A model generated the notes under the pieces. The model made no database searches, had not been told where the DNA came from, and saw only the letters and a list, made by a program, of their open reading frames with translations. 64,000 nucleotides of DNA from Chitinophaga sp. CB10 (GTDB lineage: Bacteria; Bacteroidota; Bacteroidia; Chitinophagales; Chitinophagaceae), in the NCBI GenBank assembly GCA_001870995.2, contig MLAV02000019.1, forward strand, positions 62,001 through 126,000. The letters run 5' to 3'. Both the position numbers and the translations under genes were made by a program. Shown here in pieces: positions 8,775-18,267 of the stretch. The first letter of the stretch is position 1, and each line of letters starts with the position of its first letter.

Positions 8775-9707
8775 ATGATCTTGCAGCAATATATACAGGA
8801 AGTACTCTTTAGACAGAGAGTTTGTGTGATCCCGCAGTTAGGCACCTTTACCTTACAGCATTTCCCTGCCCAATATAACGTCAATACACAAACGCTGACG
8901 CCGCCATGGGATCAGGTGTTATTCAGTCAAACCTACCAGGACGACGGTTCCTGCGTGGAATGGATTGCGCTCAAGGAAAACCTGGTACCTTCTGTTGCCC
9001 AGCGTAAGCTGGAGAAGTACCTGGAGGAAATGAAGGCGGAGCTACGTACCGGCAAACCGATGGAATTGCCCGGAATCGGGACTTTACAGGGGGATTTTGC
9101 AGGAAATATTCACTTTTTTGCAGAAAAACTACCCGCCACCCAGGAGTCCCTGGACCTTTTTCCCATCAGGGCAGAGGAGGAACCCGCTGTTGCGGCACCT
9201 GCGCCTCCCGAACCTATGGAACCGGTAATGACGGAAGAGGTGGAAAATGTACTCGAAGCCATTGAAGAAGAAAGCAGTTTCAAATGGTGGTGGGCCGTAG
9301 CCGCACTGGTAGTAGTTGCCGGCGCCGCCGGCGCCTGGTGGTATGTAAGCCAGCAAAACGCGCACCGCAATACCGGGACGGACATCCCGATGGATTCCAT
9401 CGTGCAGGATACGCCTGCCGTACAGGCCGCCGCAGCGGATAGCCTCGCGGCAGCTCCCGCAGATACGGCTGCCGCAGCCCCTGCTTTGGATACTTCCAAA
9501 TACGTAGCCGTGTATTATACCACTAAAGACAGTGCGGACGCGGGCAGGAAGTTACAGCGCCAGTTGAACTGGGGCCGCAAAGTCATCATGTACCTGAAAG
9601 ATGATACTTATCGCCTCGCCGTAGAGGTGGACAATACCGATACCGCTACCGCTATTCAAAAGGTTAGAAAAGACTTTGGTAACCAGGCCTTCCTGGAAAA
9701 ACACTAA
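8775..9707 (+). CDS. HU-CCDC81-like DNA-binding-fold protein with a membrane segment and SPOR domain
   Basis: A 310-residue protein with three parts. Residues 1 to about 120 resemble the paired bacterial HU-CCDC81 domains (ILQQYIQEVLFRQRVCVIPQ and PGIGTLQ, matching the HU-like LPGFGTF motif). A transmembrane helix lies near residues 170-192 (AVAALVVVAGAAGAWWYV). A C-terminal SPOR-like domain spans about residues 240-310 (YVAVYYTTKDSADAGRKLQR). In the family this architecture is taken to link an HU-type module in the cytoplasm to septal peptidoglycan in the periplasm, implying a role in division or nucleoid-envelope coupling. The linker is acidic and Pro/Ala-rich. Function is inferred only. 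Confidence 0.82.
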   Translation: MILQQYIQEVLFRQRVCVIPQLGTFTLQHFPAQYNVNTQTLTPPWDQVLFSQTYQDDGSCVEWIALKENLVPSVAQRKLEKYLEEMKAELRTGKPMELPGIGTLQGDFAGNIHFFAEKLPATQESLDLFPIRAEEEPAVAAPAPPEPMEPVMTEEVENVLEAIEEESSFKWWWAVAALVVVAGAAGAWWYVSQQNAHRNTGTDIPMDSIVQDTPAVQAAAADSLAAAPADTAAAAPALDTSKYVAVYYTTKDSADAGRKLQRQLNWGRKVIMYLKDDTYRLAVEVDNTDTATAIQKVRKDFGNQAFLEKH

Positions 9708-9713
9708 AAAATA

Positions 9714-10616
9714 TTATTTCCCTTTCAGTTCTTCGGCTACAATTTCCAATCCTTCAGCGAAGGTACGGGGGTTGTAGCCGAGTTCTTTTTCAGCCTTTTC
9801 CGTGATCAGGCCCGTTTTGGCCGGGCGTGCCGCAGGCTGGGAAAGGCTCCTGGAGCTGATCTTTTCGATCAGGGAGGCATCCAGGTTGAAATAATTGGCG
9901 GTTTTCAGGGCCATATCATACGGCGTGAGGGTTTCGTTGCCGGAGATATTGAAAATGCCGGTAGCTTTCTTATCCACAATCAGCTTGCAGCCCAGCGCCA
10001 GGTCCTGGCAGAGGGTAGGCGTACGCAGCTGATCGTCCACTACTTTTATTTTCTTGTTCTGTTGGAGATTATTTTTCACCCAGGTGATCATGTTACTGCG
10101 CTGTGCATCGGCCACAATGCCGTAAACCAGCACGGTACGCGCAATGGCCCATGGCAGGCTGCTGTTTTGCACAATCCGCTCTGCGGCCACTTTGCTGGTA
10201 CCGTAATAATTGATCGGGTTGGGAAGCGCTTCTTCTGAATAAGGACCGCTGAGCCCATCGAAGATGAAATCCGTGGAGATAAACAAAAAGAATGCTTTTG
10301 TTTTTTCTGCTGCCTGCACCAGGTAGCGGGTAACGCCTACGTTCATATCCCAGCAGGCGTCTTTATTTTTCTCACATTCATCTACCTGCGTCATGGCAGC
10401 AGCGTGAATAATGATTTCAGGTTTGTATTTTTCTATGAGCGACGCAGCAGCTCCGGGAGTACGGAGGTTCGAGGGCTCATAGATGTAATTGTCCCGTTGC
10501 GGGATGCGGTTGGGGCCCCTCCCGGTGGCGATAACATTATACCTACTGTCTTTCAGAAAGAGTGGAATCAAATGCTGACCCAGCAATCCGTTACTGCCTG
10601 TTATAAGTACGTTCAT
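9714..10616 (-). CDS. RmlD-like NAD(P)-dependent sugar-nucleotide reductase
   Basis: A 300-residue short-chain dehydrogenase/reductase of the dTDP-4-dehydrorhamnose reductase type. The start was chosen at MNVLITGSNGLLGQHL, the Rossmann glycine motif; the 32 extra codons upstream are not typical of the family. The active-site tyrosine motif is YYGTSKVAAE and the preceding serine/threonine strand is FLFISTDFIFDG. No other rhamnose-pathway gene is adjacent, so the true substrate is uncertain. It lies leftward behind the prolyl oligopeptidase but is separated from it by a strong terminator. Confidence 0.85.
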   Translation of the reverse strand: MNVLITGSNGLLGQHLIPLFLKDSRYNVIATGRGPNRIPQRDNYIYEPSNLRTPGAAASLIEKYKPEIIIHAAAMTQVDECEKNKDACWDMNVGVTRYLVQAAEKTKAFFLFISTDFIFDGLSGPYSEEALPNPINYYGTSKVAAERIVQNSSLPWAIARTVLVYGIVADAQRSNMITWVKNNLQQNKKIKVVDDQLRTPTLCQDLALGCKLIVDKKATGIFNISGNETLTPYDMALKTANYFNLDASLIEKISSRSLSQPAARPAKTGLITEKAEKELGYNPRTFAEGLEIVAEELKGK

Positions 10617-10730
10617 AAGCCAAGTTCTTACGCTATCTCTAAAGATAAGGAAATTTTTCCGCTGGGGATATTTCAATTTTCCGCCTCTCCGTGAGGTGGA
10701 TAAATTTAGCATCGCAGTGTGGTTAAAATC

Positions 10731-10760
10731 AAAAGGGAAGGCGGTGCAGCCTTCCCTTTT
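10731..10760 (-). terminator. Terminator of the prolyl oligopeptidase gene
   Basis: A perfect 12-bp inverted repeat (AAAAGGGAAGGC / GCCTTCCCTTTT) with loop GGTGCA lies about 40 bp beyond the peptidase stop. Both arms end in A/T runs, so it could work in either direction, but only the leftward gene needs it here. Confidence 0.88.
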
Positions 10761-10801
10761 AATTGTATAATATCCTTTTTAAAAAGTATCCAACACCGTA
10801 C

Positions 10802-12928
10802 TTATTTTTTCATTCCCAGGTTGTACATGGTAAATGACCAGATGTCCGTTGCTTCGTCAATCAGCTTGGAGGTAGGTTTACCTGCGCCATGGCCGGCCTG
10901 CGTTTCAATGCGGATCAGTACCGGGTTAGGGCCGGCATTGTCTTCCTGCAGGGTGGCTGCAAACTTAAAGGAGTGCGCAGGCACTACGCGGTCATCATGA
11001 TCAGCAGTGGTAACCATGGTAGCCGGGTAAGATACGCCTGGTTTCAGGTTATGCAGCGGGGAGTATTTGATCAGGTATTTAAATTGCTCCGCGTTATCGC
11101 TACTGCCGTATTCTGTTACCCACGCCCAGCCAATGGTGAACTTCTGGAAGCGCAGCATATCCATCACGCCTACTGCCGGCAGGGCCACTTTATAGAGGTC
11201 CGGCCGCTGGGTCATGCAGGCGCCCACGAGCAGGCCCCCGTTGGAACCGCCACGGATAGCAATGCGGGATGGGTTGGTATATTTTTGTTTTACCAGGTAT
11301 TCTGCCGCGCCGATGAAGTCATCAAACACGTTCTGCTTCTTTTCCATCATACCGGCCTTGTGCCATGCTTCGCCGTACTCGCTGCCGCCGCGGAGGCATA
11401 CTACCGCGTAAAGGCCGCCCTGCTCCATGAAGTAGAGGTTGGAAACGCTGAAGCCAGGTGTCTGCGGGATGTTGAAACCACCGTAACCGTAAATCAGCAC
11501 AGGGTTGTTGCCATCCAGCTTGAAACCTTTTTTACCGGAAATGAACATCGGCACCTTGGTACCATCTTTACTCGGGAAAAAGACCTGTTTGGTTTCATAC
11601 TCATCCGGGTTGAATTTCACCTGCGCCTTACTGAAAAGGGTGGATTTACCCGTACGGATGTCATATTTATAAATAGTGGCCGGCGTAACGAAGGATGAAT
11701 AAGTATAGTAGAATTCTTTCTCGTCCTTTTCAGCGCCGAATCCGCCGGCGGAGCCGATGCCGGGGAGCTTCACCTGCTTACCGTTCTTCCCGTTATAATC
11801 ATATTGATAAACGTAGGAAGAAGCGTCTTTCAGGTAGTTGAGGAACAGTTTTCCACCGCCGGTACCAACGCTTTGGAGCGCTTCCGGCTTTTCAGGCACG
11901 ATAGTTTTCCAGTTGCTTTCTTCCGGGTGGGCCGGGTCAATTTCTACGATTTTGTAGTTCGGCGCGTTGTGGTTGGTACGCACCAGCAGTTTATCCCCGT
12001 TGTTATCAATCACGTCCGGCTCATATTTAAATCCCGGGATGAGCAGGCTGAAACCTTTTTGAGCAGGGTTTTTCAGGTCCCACACGCTGATTTCCGCGCC
12101 GGATGTACCTTCCGTGGTGGAAAGGACGAGGAAGCGTTCGTCTTCCGTTACGCCTACGCCGGCGTTGCGGAGCGGATGCTGCTTATCTTCATAGATCAGC
12201 ACATCCTTTTCCTGCGGATCACCCACCTTGTGGTAATACACTTTCTGGAACTCATTTTTACGGGAAAGTTTGGAGGACTCGTCCGGCTTATCGTAGCGGC
12301 TGTAGTAAAAGCCGTCCCCTCTCCAGGAAAGACCGCTGAATTTGATCCATTCCAGCCTGTCGGAGAGCAGTTGCTTCGTTTCTACGTCCATTACAAATCC
12401 ATCCTGCCAGTCGGACCCTGCTTTCGCGATCAGGTAAGCTACATATTTCCCGTCCTTGGAGAAGGAAAGGTTACCGAGGGCGGCGGTGCCGTTATCGGAA
12501 AGCTTATTCGGATCGATAAACACCTCACCCGGGCCATCCGGGGTGGTAGCGCGGTACAGTACGGACTGGTTCTGCAAACCGTCATTTTTGTAGAAATAGT
12601 AATACTTGCCCTTTTTAAAAGGTGCAGAAGCCTTTGGATAGTTCCAGAGCTCTTCTAATCTTTTTTTAACATCTTTTCGGAAAGGGATAGTGGCAAGATA
12701 ATCCTGGGTTACCTTGTTTTGAGCCTGTACCCAGGCTTTGGTTTCGGGAGAATTGTCGTCTTCGAGCCAACGATAGGGATCGGAAATCTTTGTGCCGTGG
12801 TAATCATCAATTACATCGACTTTCTTCGATTCAGGATATTTTATCCCGCCGGAATGTTGTGCCATGGCCTGTCCCGTCAAAATGGTCATACTCATAATTA
12901 ACAAACTCCTATTAGTTTTTTTCAACAT
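10802..12928 (-). CDS. Prolyl oligopeptidase (peptidase family S9A), exported
   Basis: A 708-residue serine peptidase that cleaves short peptides after proline. A signal peptide (LIMSMTILTGQAMAQ) places it in the periplasm. An N-terminal beta-propeller starts with YPESKKVDVIDDYHGTKISD and YRWLEDDNSPE, both typical of S9A. The C-terminal alpha/beta-hydrolase domain carries the catalytic Ser in RGGSNGGLL (about S562), Asp in DHDDRVVPAHS (about D645) and His in GHGAGKPT (about H680). Length and catalytic triad are complete. Confidence 0.95.
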   Translation of the reverse strand: MLKKTNRSLLIMSMTILTGQAMAQHSGGIKYPESKKVDVIDDYHGTKISDPYRWLEDDNSPETKAWVQAQNKVTQDYLATIPFRKDVKKRLEELWNYPKASAPFKKGKYYYFYKNDGLQNQSVLYRATTPDGPGEVFIDPNKLSDNGTAALGNLSFSKDGKYVAYLIAKAGSDWQDGFVMDVETKQLLSDRLEWIKFSGLSWRGDGFYYSRYDKPDESSKLSRKNEFQKVYYHKVGDPQEKDVLIYEDKQHPLRNAGVGVTEDERFLVLSTTEGTSGAEISVWDLKNPAQKGFSLLIPGFKYEPDVIDNNGDKLLVRTNHNAPNYKIVEIDPAHPEESNWKTIVPEKPEALQSVGTGGGKLFLNYLKDASSYVYQYDYNGKNGKQVKLPGIGSAGGFGAEKDEKEFYYTYSSFVTPATIYKYDIRTGKSTLFSKAQVKFNPDEYETKQVFFPSKDGTKVPMFISGKKGFKLDGNNPVLIYGYGGFNIPQTPGFSVSNLYFMEQGGLYAVVCLRGGSEYGEAWHKAGMMEKKQNVFDDFIGAAEYLVKQKYTNPSRIAIRGGSNGGLLVGACMTQRPDLYKVALPAVGVMDMLRFQKFTIGWAWVTEYGSSDNAEQFKYLIKYSPLHNLKPGVSYPATMVTTADHDDRVVPAHSFKFAATLQEDNAGPNPVLIRIETQAGHGAGKPTSKLIDEATDIWSFTMYNLGMKK

Positions 12929-13026
12929 GCCTATAATTTTTAAAAAAAAATTCTACTTTGTTTGATAAAAATTAAAAATTTAGGTTATTTAATGAGATAA
13001 CAGTTAGAAAAACAATTCCAAAATGT

Positions 13027-13034
13027 TATTTTTG
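13027..13034 (+). promoter_or_regulatory. Candidate -7 box of the pfkA-pyk operon
   Basis: TATTTTTG matches TAnnTTTG and would start transcription about 27 nt before the pfkA ATG at 13067. The -33 region is not well conserved. Confidence 0.45.
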
Positions 13035-13066
13035 TGCGCCCTTAAGATATTTTTTTAGCAATTTAT

Positions 13067-14047
13067 ATGAAAAAAATGAACAACATTGCAGTCCTTACCT
13101 CAGGAGGAGATGCTCCTGGCATGAACGCCGCCGTTCGTGCTGTCGTAAGAACGGGCATTTATCATCAGCTGAATGTATTTGGCGTCATGTATGGCTACCG
13201 GGGGATGTTGACGAACGACATTTTCCAGATGGAGTCAAAATCCGTTGCCAATATTATTCAGCGCGGAGGCACCATATTGAAGACCGCCCGGTGCAAAGAG
13301 TTCTATGAATATGAAGGGCGAAAAAAAGCTTATGAGAATCTGAAGAAGCACAACATTGACGGCATTGTCGTAATAGGCGGCGATGGTTCCTTCAATGGAG
13401 CGCAGAAGTTCAGCCAGGAATTTGACATTCCTTGTATAGGCTTGCCTGGTACTATTGACAAGGACATAGCAGGAACGGATTTTACGATCGGATTTGACAC
13501 AGCTGTAAACACTGCAGTAGAAGCCATCGACAAGATCAGGGATACTGCGGATGCACACGATCGCTTGTTCGTAATTGAAGTAATGGGCCGCGACGCCGGT
13601 TACATCGCATTACACAGCGGGATCTCCACTGGCGCCGAGCACGTACTGATGCCCGAGCGTAAGACAGAAGTAAACGAAATTATTGAAGAACTGCAGGCCA
13701 ACGAACGTCGTAAAAAGCTCGTTAATCTTATTGTGGTAGCGGAAGGTGACGAAACCGGAGGCGCCAACGAAGTAGCCCGCAGAATTAAAGAAAGTTGCCC
13801 GCAGCTGGATACACGCGTGACCATCCTCGGTCATATCCAGCGTGGTGGCTCCCCTACCTGCCAGGATCGTATCCTCGCCAGCAGACTGGGTTATGCAGCC
13901 GTAGACGCCCTCCGTGAAGGCATTCACAATGTTATGATCGGCGTGGTAAATGATAAAATTCATTATACTCCTCTGGACAAGGCGGTGAAAGCAAAACAGG
14001 AGATTGACCCTGAATGGTTTAAGATAGTTAAAATTCTTGCGAGTTAA
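13067..14047 (+). CDS. pfkA: ATP-dependent 6-phosphofructokinase
   Basis: A 326-residue glycolytic enzyme that phosphorylates fructose 6-phosphate. The nucleotide loop LTSGGDAPGMNAAVRA is at the N-terminus. GGDGSFNGA has Gly after GGD, the arrangement of ATP-dependent rather than pyrophosphate-dependent enzymes. The catalytic TIDKDIAGTDFTIGFDTA and the substrate-binding EVMGRDAGYIA are intact. It lies 12 bp upstream of pyruvate kinase in one operon, coupling the two irreversible steps of glycolysis. Confidence 0.97.
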   Translation: MKKMNNIAVLTSGGDAPGMNAAVRAVVRTGIYHQLNVFGVMYGYRGMLTNDIFQMESKSVANIIQRGGTILKTARCKEFYEYEGRKKAYENLKKHNIDGIVVIGGDGSFNGAQKFSQEFDIPCIGLPGTIDKDIAGTDFTIGFDTAVNTAVEAIDKIRDTADAHDRLFVIEVMGRDAGYIALHSGISTGAEHVLMPERKTEVNEIIEELQANERRKKLVNLIVVAEGDETGGANEVARRIKESCPQLDTRVTILGHIQRGGSPTCQDRILASRLGYAAVDALREGIHNVMIGVVNDKIHYTPLDKAVKAKQEIDPEWFKIVKILAS

Positions 14048-14059
14048 AAAATAAGACTT

Positions 14060-15547
14060 ATGAGTACAAAGGATCTTTCCAAATATTATCACAAGCAGAT
14101 GGACAATGCTGCCGGTAGAGAACACTCTTCCCACAAAACTAAAATTGTGGCTACCGTAGGACCAGCTTGCGATACCTATGACAAATTGTTGGAGTTAGTT
14201 AGAGCAGGTGTGAACGTTTTTCGTTTGAACTTCTCTCATGGCTCGCATGAGGACAAACTGCGGATCATCGAATACATCCGCCAGATCAACAAAACTGAAC
14301 CTTATAACGTAGCAATTCTTGCCGACTTGCAGGGTCCTAAACTGCGCGTTGGTGAAATCGAGAATAATGCCCTCCCGCTGAAAGCAGGCGATATCCTCAC
14401 TTTTATTAATGAGAAAGTGGTGGGTAACATGGAAAAAATCTATGTATCCTACCCGGATCTGTATAAAGACCTGCGTCCAGGCCAGAAAATCCTGCTGGAT
14501 GACGGTAAAATCGAGACTGTAGTAAAAGAAATTACTCCTAAAGGAGAAATTAAAGCAGAAGTTACACTGCCGGGTGTACTGTCCAGTAAAAAAGGCTTTA
14601 ACCTGCCCGATACCAAAGTATCTCTCCCTGCCCTGACAGAAAAAGATATTATTGACCTGGAATTCATCATCGACCAGGAGTGCGACTGGGTGGCCCTCTC
14701 CTTCGTAAGAAGCGTGAAAGACCTGATCGACCTGCGCAAACGACTGGAAGCGCGCAATTCCAAAATCAAAGTGATCTCCAAAATCGAGAAACCGGAAGCG
14801 ATCCAGAACCTGAAAGAAATCATCTGGGAAAGTGATGGCGTAATGATCGCCCGTGGCGACCTCGGCGTGGAACTGCCGGTAGAGCAGATCCCGATGATCC
14901 AGAAAGATATTATCCGTAAATGTATCCACCGCGCGAAGCCTGTAATCGTGGCTACGCAAATGATGGAATCCATGATGGACCGCACCCGTCCTAACCGTTC
15001 TGAAATTACCGACGTGGCAAACGCCGTACTGGAAGGCGCCGACGCGGTAATGCTGTCCGGTGAAACCGCTACAGGTCAGTTCCCTGTGCTGGTGATCCAG
15101 ACCATGAACAAAATCATCCAGGAAGTGGAAAAAGAAGCGATCATCTACAACCGTAACCTGATCCCTCACCGCCACTCTCCTACCTTCCTCAGCGATGCGC
15201 TCTGCTACAACGCTTGTAAAATCGCGGAAGACCTGGATGCTGACGCCCTGATCGGTATGACCCAGAGCGGTTACACCGGCTTCATGCTCAGCTCCTACCG
15301 TCCACGCTCTCCGCTGTATGTATTCACCAAGGAAAGAACCCTGGTAAATCAGCTGAGCCTGAGCTGGGGCGTACGCGCCTTCTTCTACGAAGAGGAAGAG
15401 TCCCTCGATGATATCGTTTTCGATCAGATCAACATCCTGAAAGAAAGAGGCTTCATCAAAGCCGGCGACGTAGTGGTAAATACTGGTTCCACACCGGTGA
15501 AACTGCACCTGGCTACCAATACGCTGAAAATTACAAGAGTAGAATAG
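14060..15547 (+). CDS. pyk: Pyruvate kinase
   Basis: A 495-residue enzyme converting phosphoenolpyruvate and ADP to pyruvate and ATP. Family motifs are complete: KIVATVGPACDTYDKLLEL at the N-terminus, NFSHGSHE, the active-site signature VISKIEKPEAIQNL, ARGDLGVELP, and VMLSGETATGQFP. The C-terminal regulatory domain is present through TLKITRVE. The upstream 30 residues are slightly longer than in many homologues. It is co-transcribed with pfkA and followed by a terminator. Confidence 0.97.
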   Translation: MSTKDLSKYYHKQMDNAAGREHSSHKTKIVATVGPACDTYDKLLELVRAGVNVFRLNFSHGSHEDKLRIIEYIRQINKTEPYNVAILADLQGPKLRVGEIENNALPLKAGDILTFINEKVVGNMEKIYVSYPDLYKDLRPGQKILLDDGKIETVVKEITPKGEIKAEVTLPGVLSSKKGFNLPDTKVSLPALTEKDIIDLEFIIDQECDWVALSFVRSVKDLIDLRKRLEARNSKIKVISKIEKPEAIQNLKEIIWESDGVMIARGDLGVELPVEQIPMIQKDIIRKCIHRAKPVIVATQMMESMMDRTRPNRSEITDVANAVLEGADAVMLSGETATGQFPVLVIQTMNKIIQEVEKEAIIYNRNLIPHRHSPTFLSDALCYNACKIAEDLDADALIGMTQSGYTGFMLSSYRPRSPLYVFTKERTLVNQLSLSWGVRAFFYEEEESLDDIVFDQINILKERGFIKAGDVVVNTGSTPVKLHLATNTLKITRVE

Positions 15548-15567
15548 GCTTATTCAACTGCATAAAG

Positions 15568-15598
15568 AAAGTCCCGGTCTGTTACAGGCCGGGACTTT
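15568..15598 (+). terminator. Terminator of the pfkA-pyk operon
   Basis: The inverted repeat AAAGTCCCGG / CCGGGACTTT is followed by TTTTTATTTT, 20 bp past the pyk stop. This is a classic intrinsic terminator; the A-rich left arm may also serve the convergent MFS gene. Confidence 0.9.
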
Positions 15599-15630
15599 TT
15601 ATTTTCAATAAGCTATTGTGCTGCAGGGCT

Positions 15631-16788
15631 TTAGTTCTTTTTGTAGGTAAGGAGATAAATTACTGCCGCTATGGAAATCAGTATCGTCCCCGCTATACAT
15701 ACACCCGTCCACCTGCCAACGGCCCAAACCCACAAACCAATACCAGATCCGAGGGAAGTACCGATGAAGCTGGCCGTCATATAGACCGTGTTGAGCCGGT
15801 TACGCGCGGAAGGTATCAGGGCATATACCCGCGTTTGGTTGGAAACGTGTATCGCCTGCACGCCCAGGTCAATCGCTATAATACCGGCAATAATACCGAT
15901 GATGTTTGCGCTGAACACATAAAACAGGAAATATCCCAGGAACAGGAACCCGATGCCGTAACCAATGGCAATACGGGGGTTCTTTTTGTCTGCAATCCGC
16001 CCTACCAGCGGCGCTCCCAGCGCCCCGGCCGCTGCCGCCAGCCCCATCATCCCTATTTTGTCGCTCCCATAGTGAAAAGGCGCTTCCGACAACAGGAAAA
16101 CCACCGTGGTCCAGAAAAGCCCGAACACCCCGAAGCAGCAGGCATTGATGGCCGCGGCCTCCCGCAGCACCGGCTGCTCCTTGATGAGCGTCAGCAGGGA
16201 GCGCATTAAATCCCCGTAATGCCCTTTAAACGCAGGCTCGCTCTTCGGAAAGGAGAAAAACATGAGGATGGCCAGGAAAATACTGATGCCCGCCGCAATC
16301 CAGAACATGGCCCGCCAGCCGAAGTGGTGGCCGACAATCCCGCTCAGCGTGCGCGACAGCAGGATGCCTATCAGCAGGCCGCTCGTCACAATCCCGATCA
16401 CCTTTCCCCTGTTTTCGTTGGTGCTGAGCGTAGCCGCCAGCGGCAGGATCAGCTGCGGTACCACAGAGGTAAAACCAATGAGGAGCCCCGCAGCTTTCAA
16501 CATGTCAATAGACTGCGATAAGGCGGACACGATGAGCGCTCCGGCGGAAGCCAGGGTCATGATCACAATCTGCTTCCGCTTCTCCAGCATGTCCCCCAGG
16601 GGCACGCAGAAGAGGAGGCCCAGGGCATACCCTACCTGCGTGAAAAAGGTCACCTGGCCCGCGTTGGATTCAGAAACTTTAAATTCTTCGCTCATCAGCA
16701 CCATCAGGGGCTGACTATAATAAATATTTGCTACTATCAATCCCGTGCAGAGCGCCATGATGGCGATATTCCACTTGCTTAAGGCCAT
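15631..16788 (-). CDS. Major facilitator superfamily transporter
   Basis: A 385-residue membrane protein with about 12 hydrophobic helices. The start was set at MALSKWNIAIMALC, directly before helix 1 (VANIYYSQPLMVLM), rather than 11 codons upstream. The loop between helices 2 and 3 carries GLLFCVPLGDMLEKRKQ, the MFS motif A region. It resembles drug/proton antiporters and sugar-efflux carriers of the DHA type, but a substrate cannot be named. It is convergent with pyk and divergent from the aldehyde dehydrogenase. Confidence 0.88.
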   Translation of the reverse strand: MALSKWNIAIMALCTGLIVANIYYSQPLMVLMSEEFKVSESNAGQVTFFTQVGYALGLLFCVPLGDMLEKRKQIVIMTLASAGALIVSALSQSIDMLKAAGLLIGFTSVVPQLILPLAATLSTNENRGKVIGIVTSGLLIGILLSRTLSGIVGHHFGWRAMFWIAAGISIFLAILMFFSFPKSEPAFKGHYGDLMRSLLTLIKEQPVLREAAAINACCFGVFGLFWTTVVFLLSEAPFHYGSDKIGMMGLAAAAGALGAPLVGRIADKKNPRIAIGYGIGFLFLGYFLFYVFSANIIGIIAGIIAIDLGVQAIHVSNQTRVYALIPSARNRLNTVYMTASFIGTSLGSGIGLWVWAVGRWTGVCIAGTILISIAAVIYLLTYKKN

Positions 16789-16864
16789 AAATTCCAGTTT
16801 TCGAGGTGCAAAGATAACCATAAGGACCCAACCAGGCAGGTGCTTTTCATAAGTCTGGAAACGG

Positions 16865-16872
16865 TAAATTTG
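16865..16872 (+). promoter_or_regulatory. Candidate -7 box of the aldehyde dehydrogenase-coaA run
   Basis: TAAATTTG matches TAnnTTTG. A TTTTC stretch 19 bp upstream could serve as a degenerate -33 element. The predicted leader is about 25-30 nt. Confidence 0.45.
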
Positions 16873-16904
16873 TAAAGATTGTTCATCCTTAAAAGCAGAT
16901 AGTT

Positions 16905-18257
16905 ATGTTCAAAAGCATCTATCCTTACACGCAGGAATTAATTGCAGAATACGAGGAACACACGGAGAAAGAGATTGCCACCAAACTGCTTACGGGCGAA
17001 AAGGCATACCGGGAAATGTTGAAGATCCCACTGGACAAACGCAGGGAATGGATGGCCGGCATCGCCAAATCCATGCGCGACAATGTGACCGAACATGCCA
17101 CCCTCATCACCCGGGAGATGGGCAAAACGCTGAAGGAAGCGACCGCAGAAGTGCTCAAATGCGCGACTACCATTGATTATTACGTAGAAAATATTGCCTC
17201 CATATTACAGCCACGGATGATTCGTTCAGATGCACAAAAAAGTTATGTATCTTATGAACCAAAGGGTATTATCCTGGCCATCATGCCATGGAATTTCCCT
17301 TACTGGCAGGTTTTCCGTTTTGCTATTCCCAACATCCTGGCGGGAAATGCCGGCATACTGAAGCATGCCAGCAATGTAAGCGGCTGCGCGCTGGCGATAG
17401 AAAAACTTTTTGCAGAATCAGGCTTTCCGATGGGCGCCTTCCAATCAGTCCTGCTATCGTCCAAAAATATAGAGCCCATCATTGCCGATCCGCGCATACA
17501 GGGCGTTACGCTTACCGGCAGTACCCCTGCAGGTAAAAGCGTGGCTGCGCTGGCGGGCAAATATATCAAGAAGACGGTGCTGGAACTGGGCGGCAGCGAT
17601 CCGTTTATTGTCCTGAAAGATGCCGATATCCTGGAGGCGGCAAAAACCGCGGTCCAGGGCCGTATGCAAAACGCCGGACAATCCTGCATCGCCGCCAAAC
17701 GCTGGATTGTGGAGCAGCCGGTACTGGACGCATTTACCGCAGCGGTAACCGATATCATCAAAGGGCTGAAACAGGGTGATCCGATGCTGGAAAGCACCAA
17801 TATGGGCCCTATGGCCCGGCCCGACCTGGCGGAAGACCTGGCGCGGCAGCTCCAAGAGAGCGTGCAGCAGGGATCGAAGCTGGTATTGGGTGGCGCCTAT
17901 GAAGGATGTAACTTTGCTCCTACACTGCTGACAGGGGTCACCGCAGACGCCACTGCCTTCAGGGAGGAAACATTTGGACCGCTGGCCACCATCATCGCCG
18001 CTGAAAACGAAGATGCCGCCATTGCGCTGGCAAATGAAACGGAATTCGGGCTGGGTTCCGCCCTCTGGACCAGGGACCTGGAAAAAGCAGCCAGGCTGGC
18101 AACACGAATCGAAAGCGGCAATGTATTTATCAACGCCATGATGCGCTCCGATGCAAGGTTACCATTCGGCGGCGTAAAACAATCCGGTTACGGCCGGGAA
18201 TTATCACTGGAAGGCACACACGAATTCTTAAACGTCAAAACCGTTTATATACACTAG
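16905..18257 (+). CDS. NAD(P)-dependent aldehyde dehydrogenase, succinate-semialdehyde type
   Basis: A 450-residue aldehyde dehydrogenase. Visible motifs are MPWNFPYWQVFR (cofactor-binding start), GSTPAGKSVAALAGKYIKKT, the catalytic glutamate in LELGGSDPF, the catalytic cysteine in NAGQSCIAAKRW, and EETFGP near the end. Closest in feel to succinate-semialdehyde dehydrogenases (Sad/GabD), which oxidise succinate semialdehyde to succinate. Length matches the shorter members of that group. It is 10 bp upstream of coaA. Confidence 0.9.
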   Translation: MFKSIYPYTQELIAEYEEHTEKEIATKLLTGEKAYREMLKIPLDKRREWMAGIAKSMRDNVTEHATLITREMGKTLKEATAEVLKCATTIDYYVENIASILQPRMIRSDAQKSYVSYEPKGIILAIMPWNFPYWQVFRFAIPNILAGNAGILKHASNVSGCALAIEKLFAESGFPMGAFQSVLLSSKNIEPIIADPRIQGVTLTGSTPAGKSVAALAGKYIKKTVLELGGSDPFIVLKDADILEAAKTAVQGRMQNAGQSCIAAKRWIVEQPVLDAFTAAVTDIIKGLKQGDPMLESTNMGPMARPDLAEDLARQLQESVQQGSKLVLGGAYEGCNFAPTLLTGVTADATAFREETFGPLATIIAAENEDAAIALANETEFGLGSALWTRDLEKAARLATRIESGNVFINAMMRSDARLPFGGVKQSGYGRELSLEGTHEFLNVKTVYIH

Positions 18258-18267
18258 GCTTAAGCAC

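Noticed and set aside
14195..15508. A 437-codon open frame antisense to pyruvate kinase
   Set aside because: The opposite strand encodes a full, motif-complete pyruvate kinase. The antisense frame gives a Phe/His/Asp-rich sequence with no domain and arises from codon composition.
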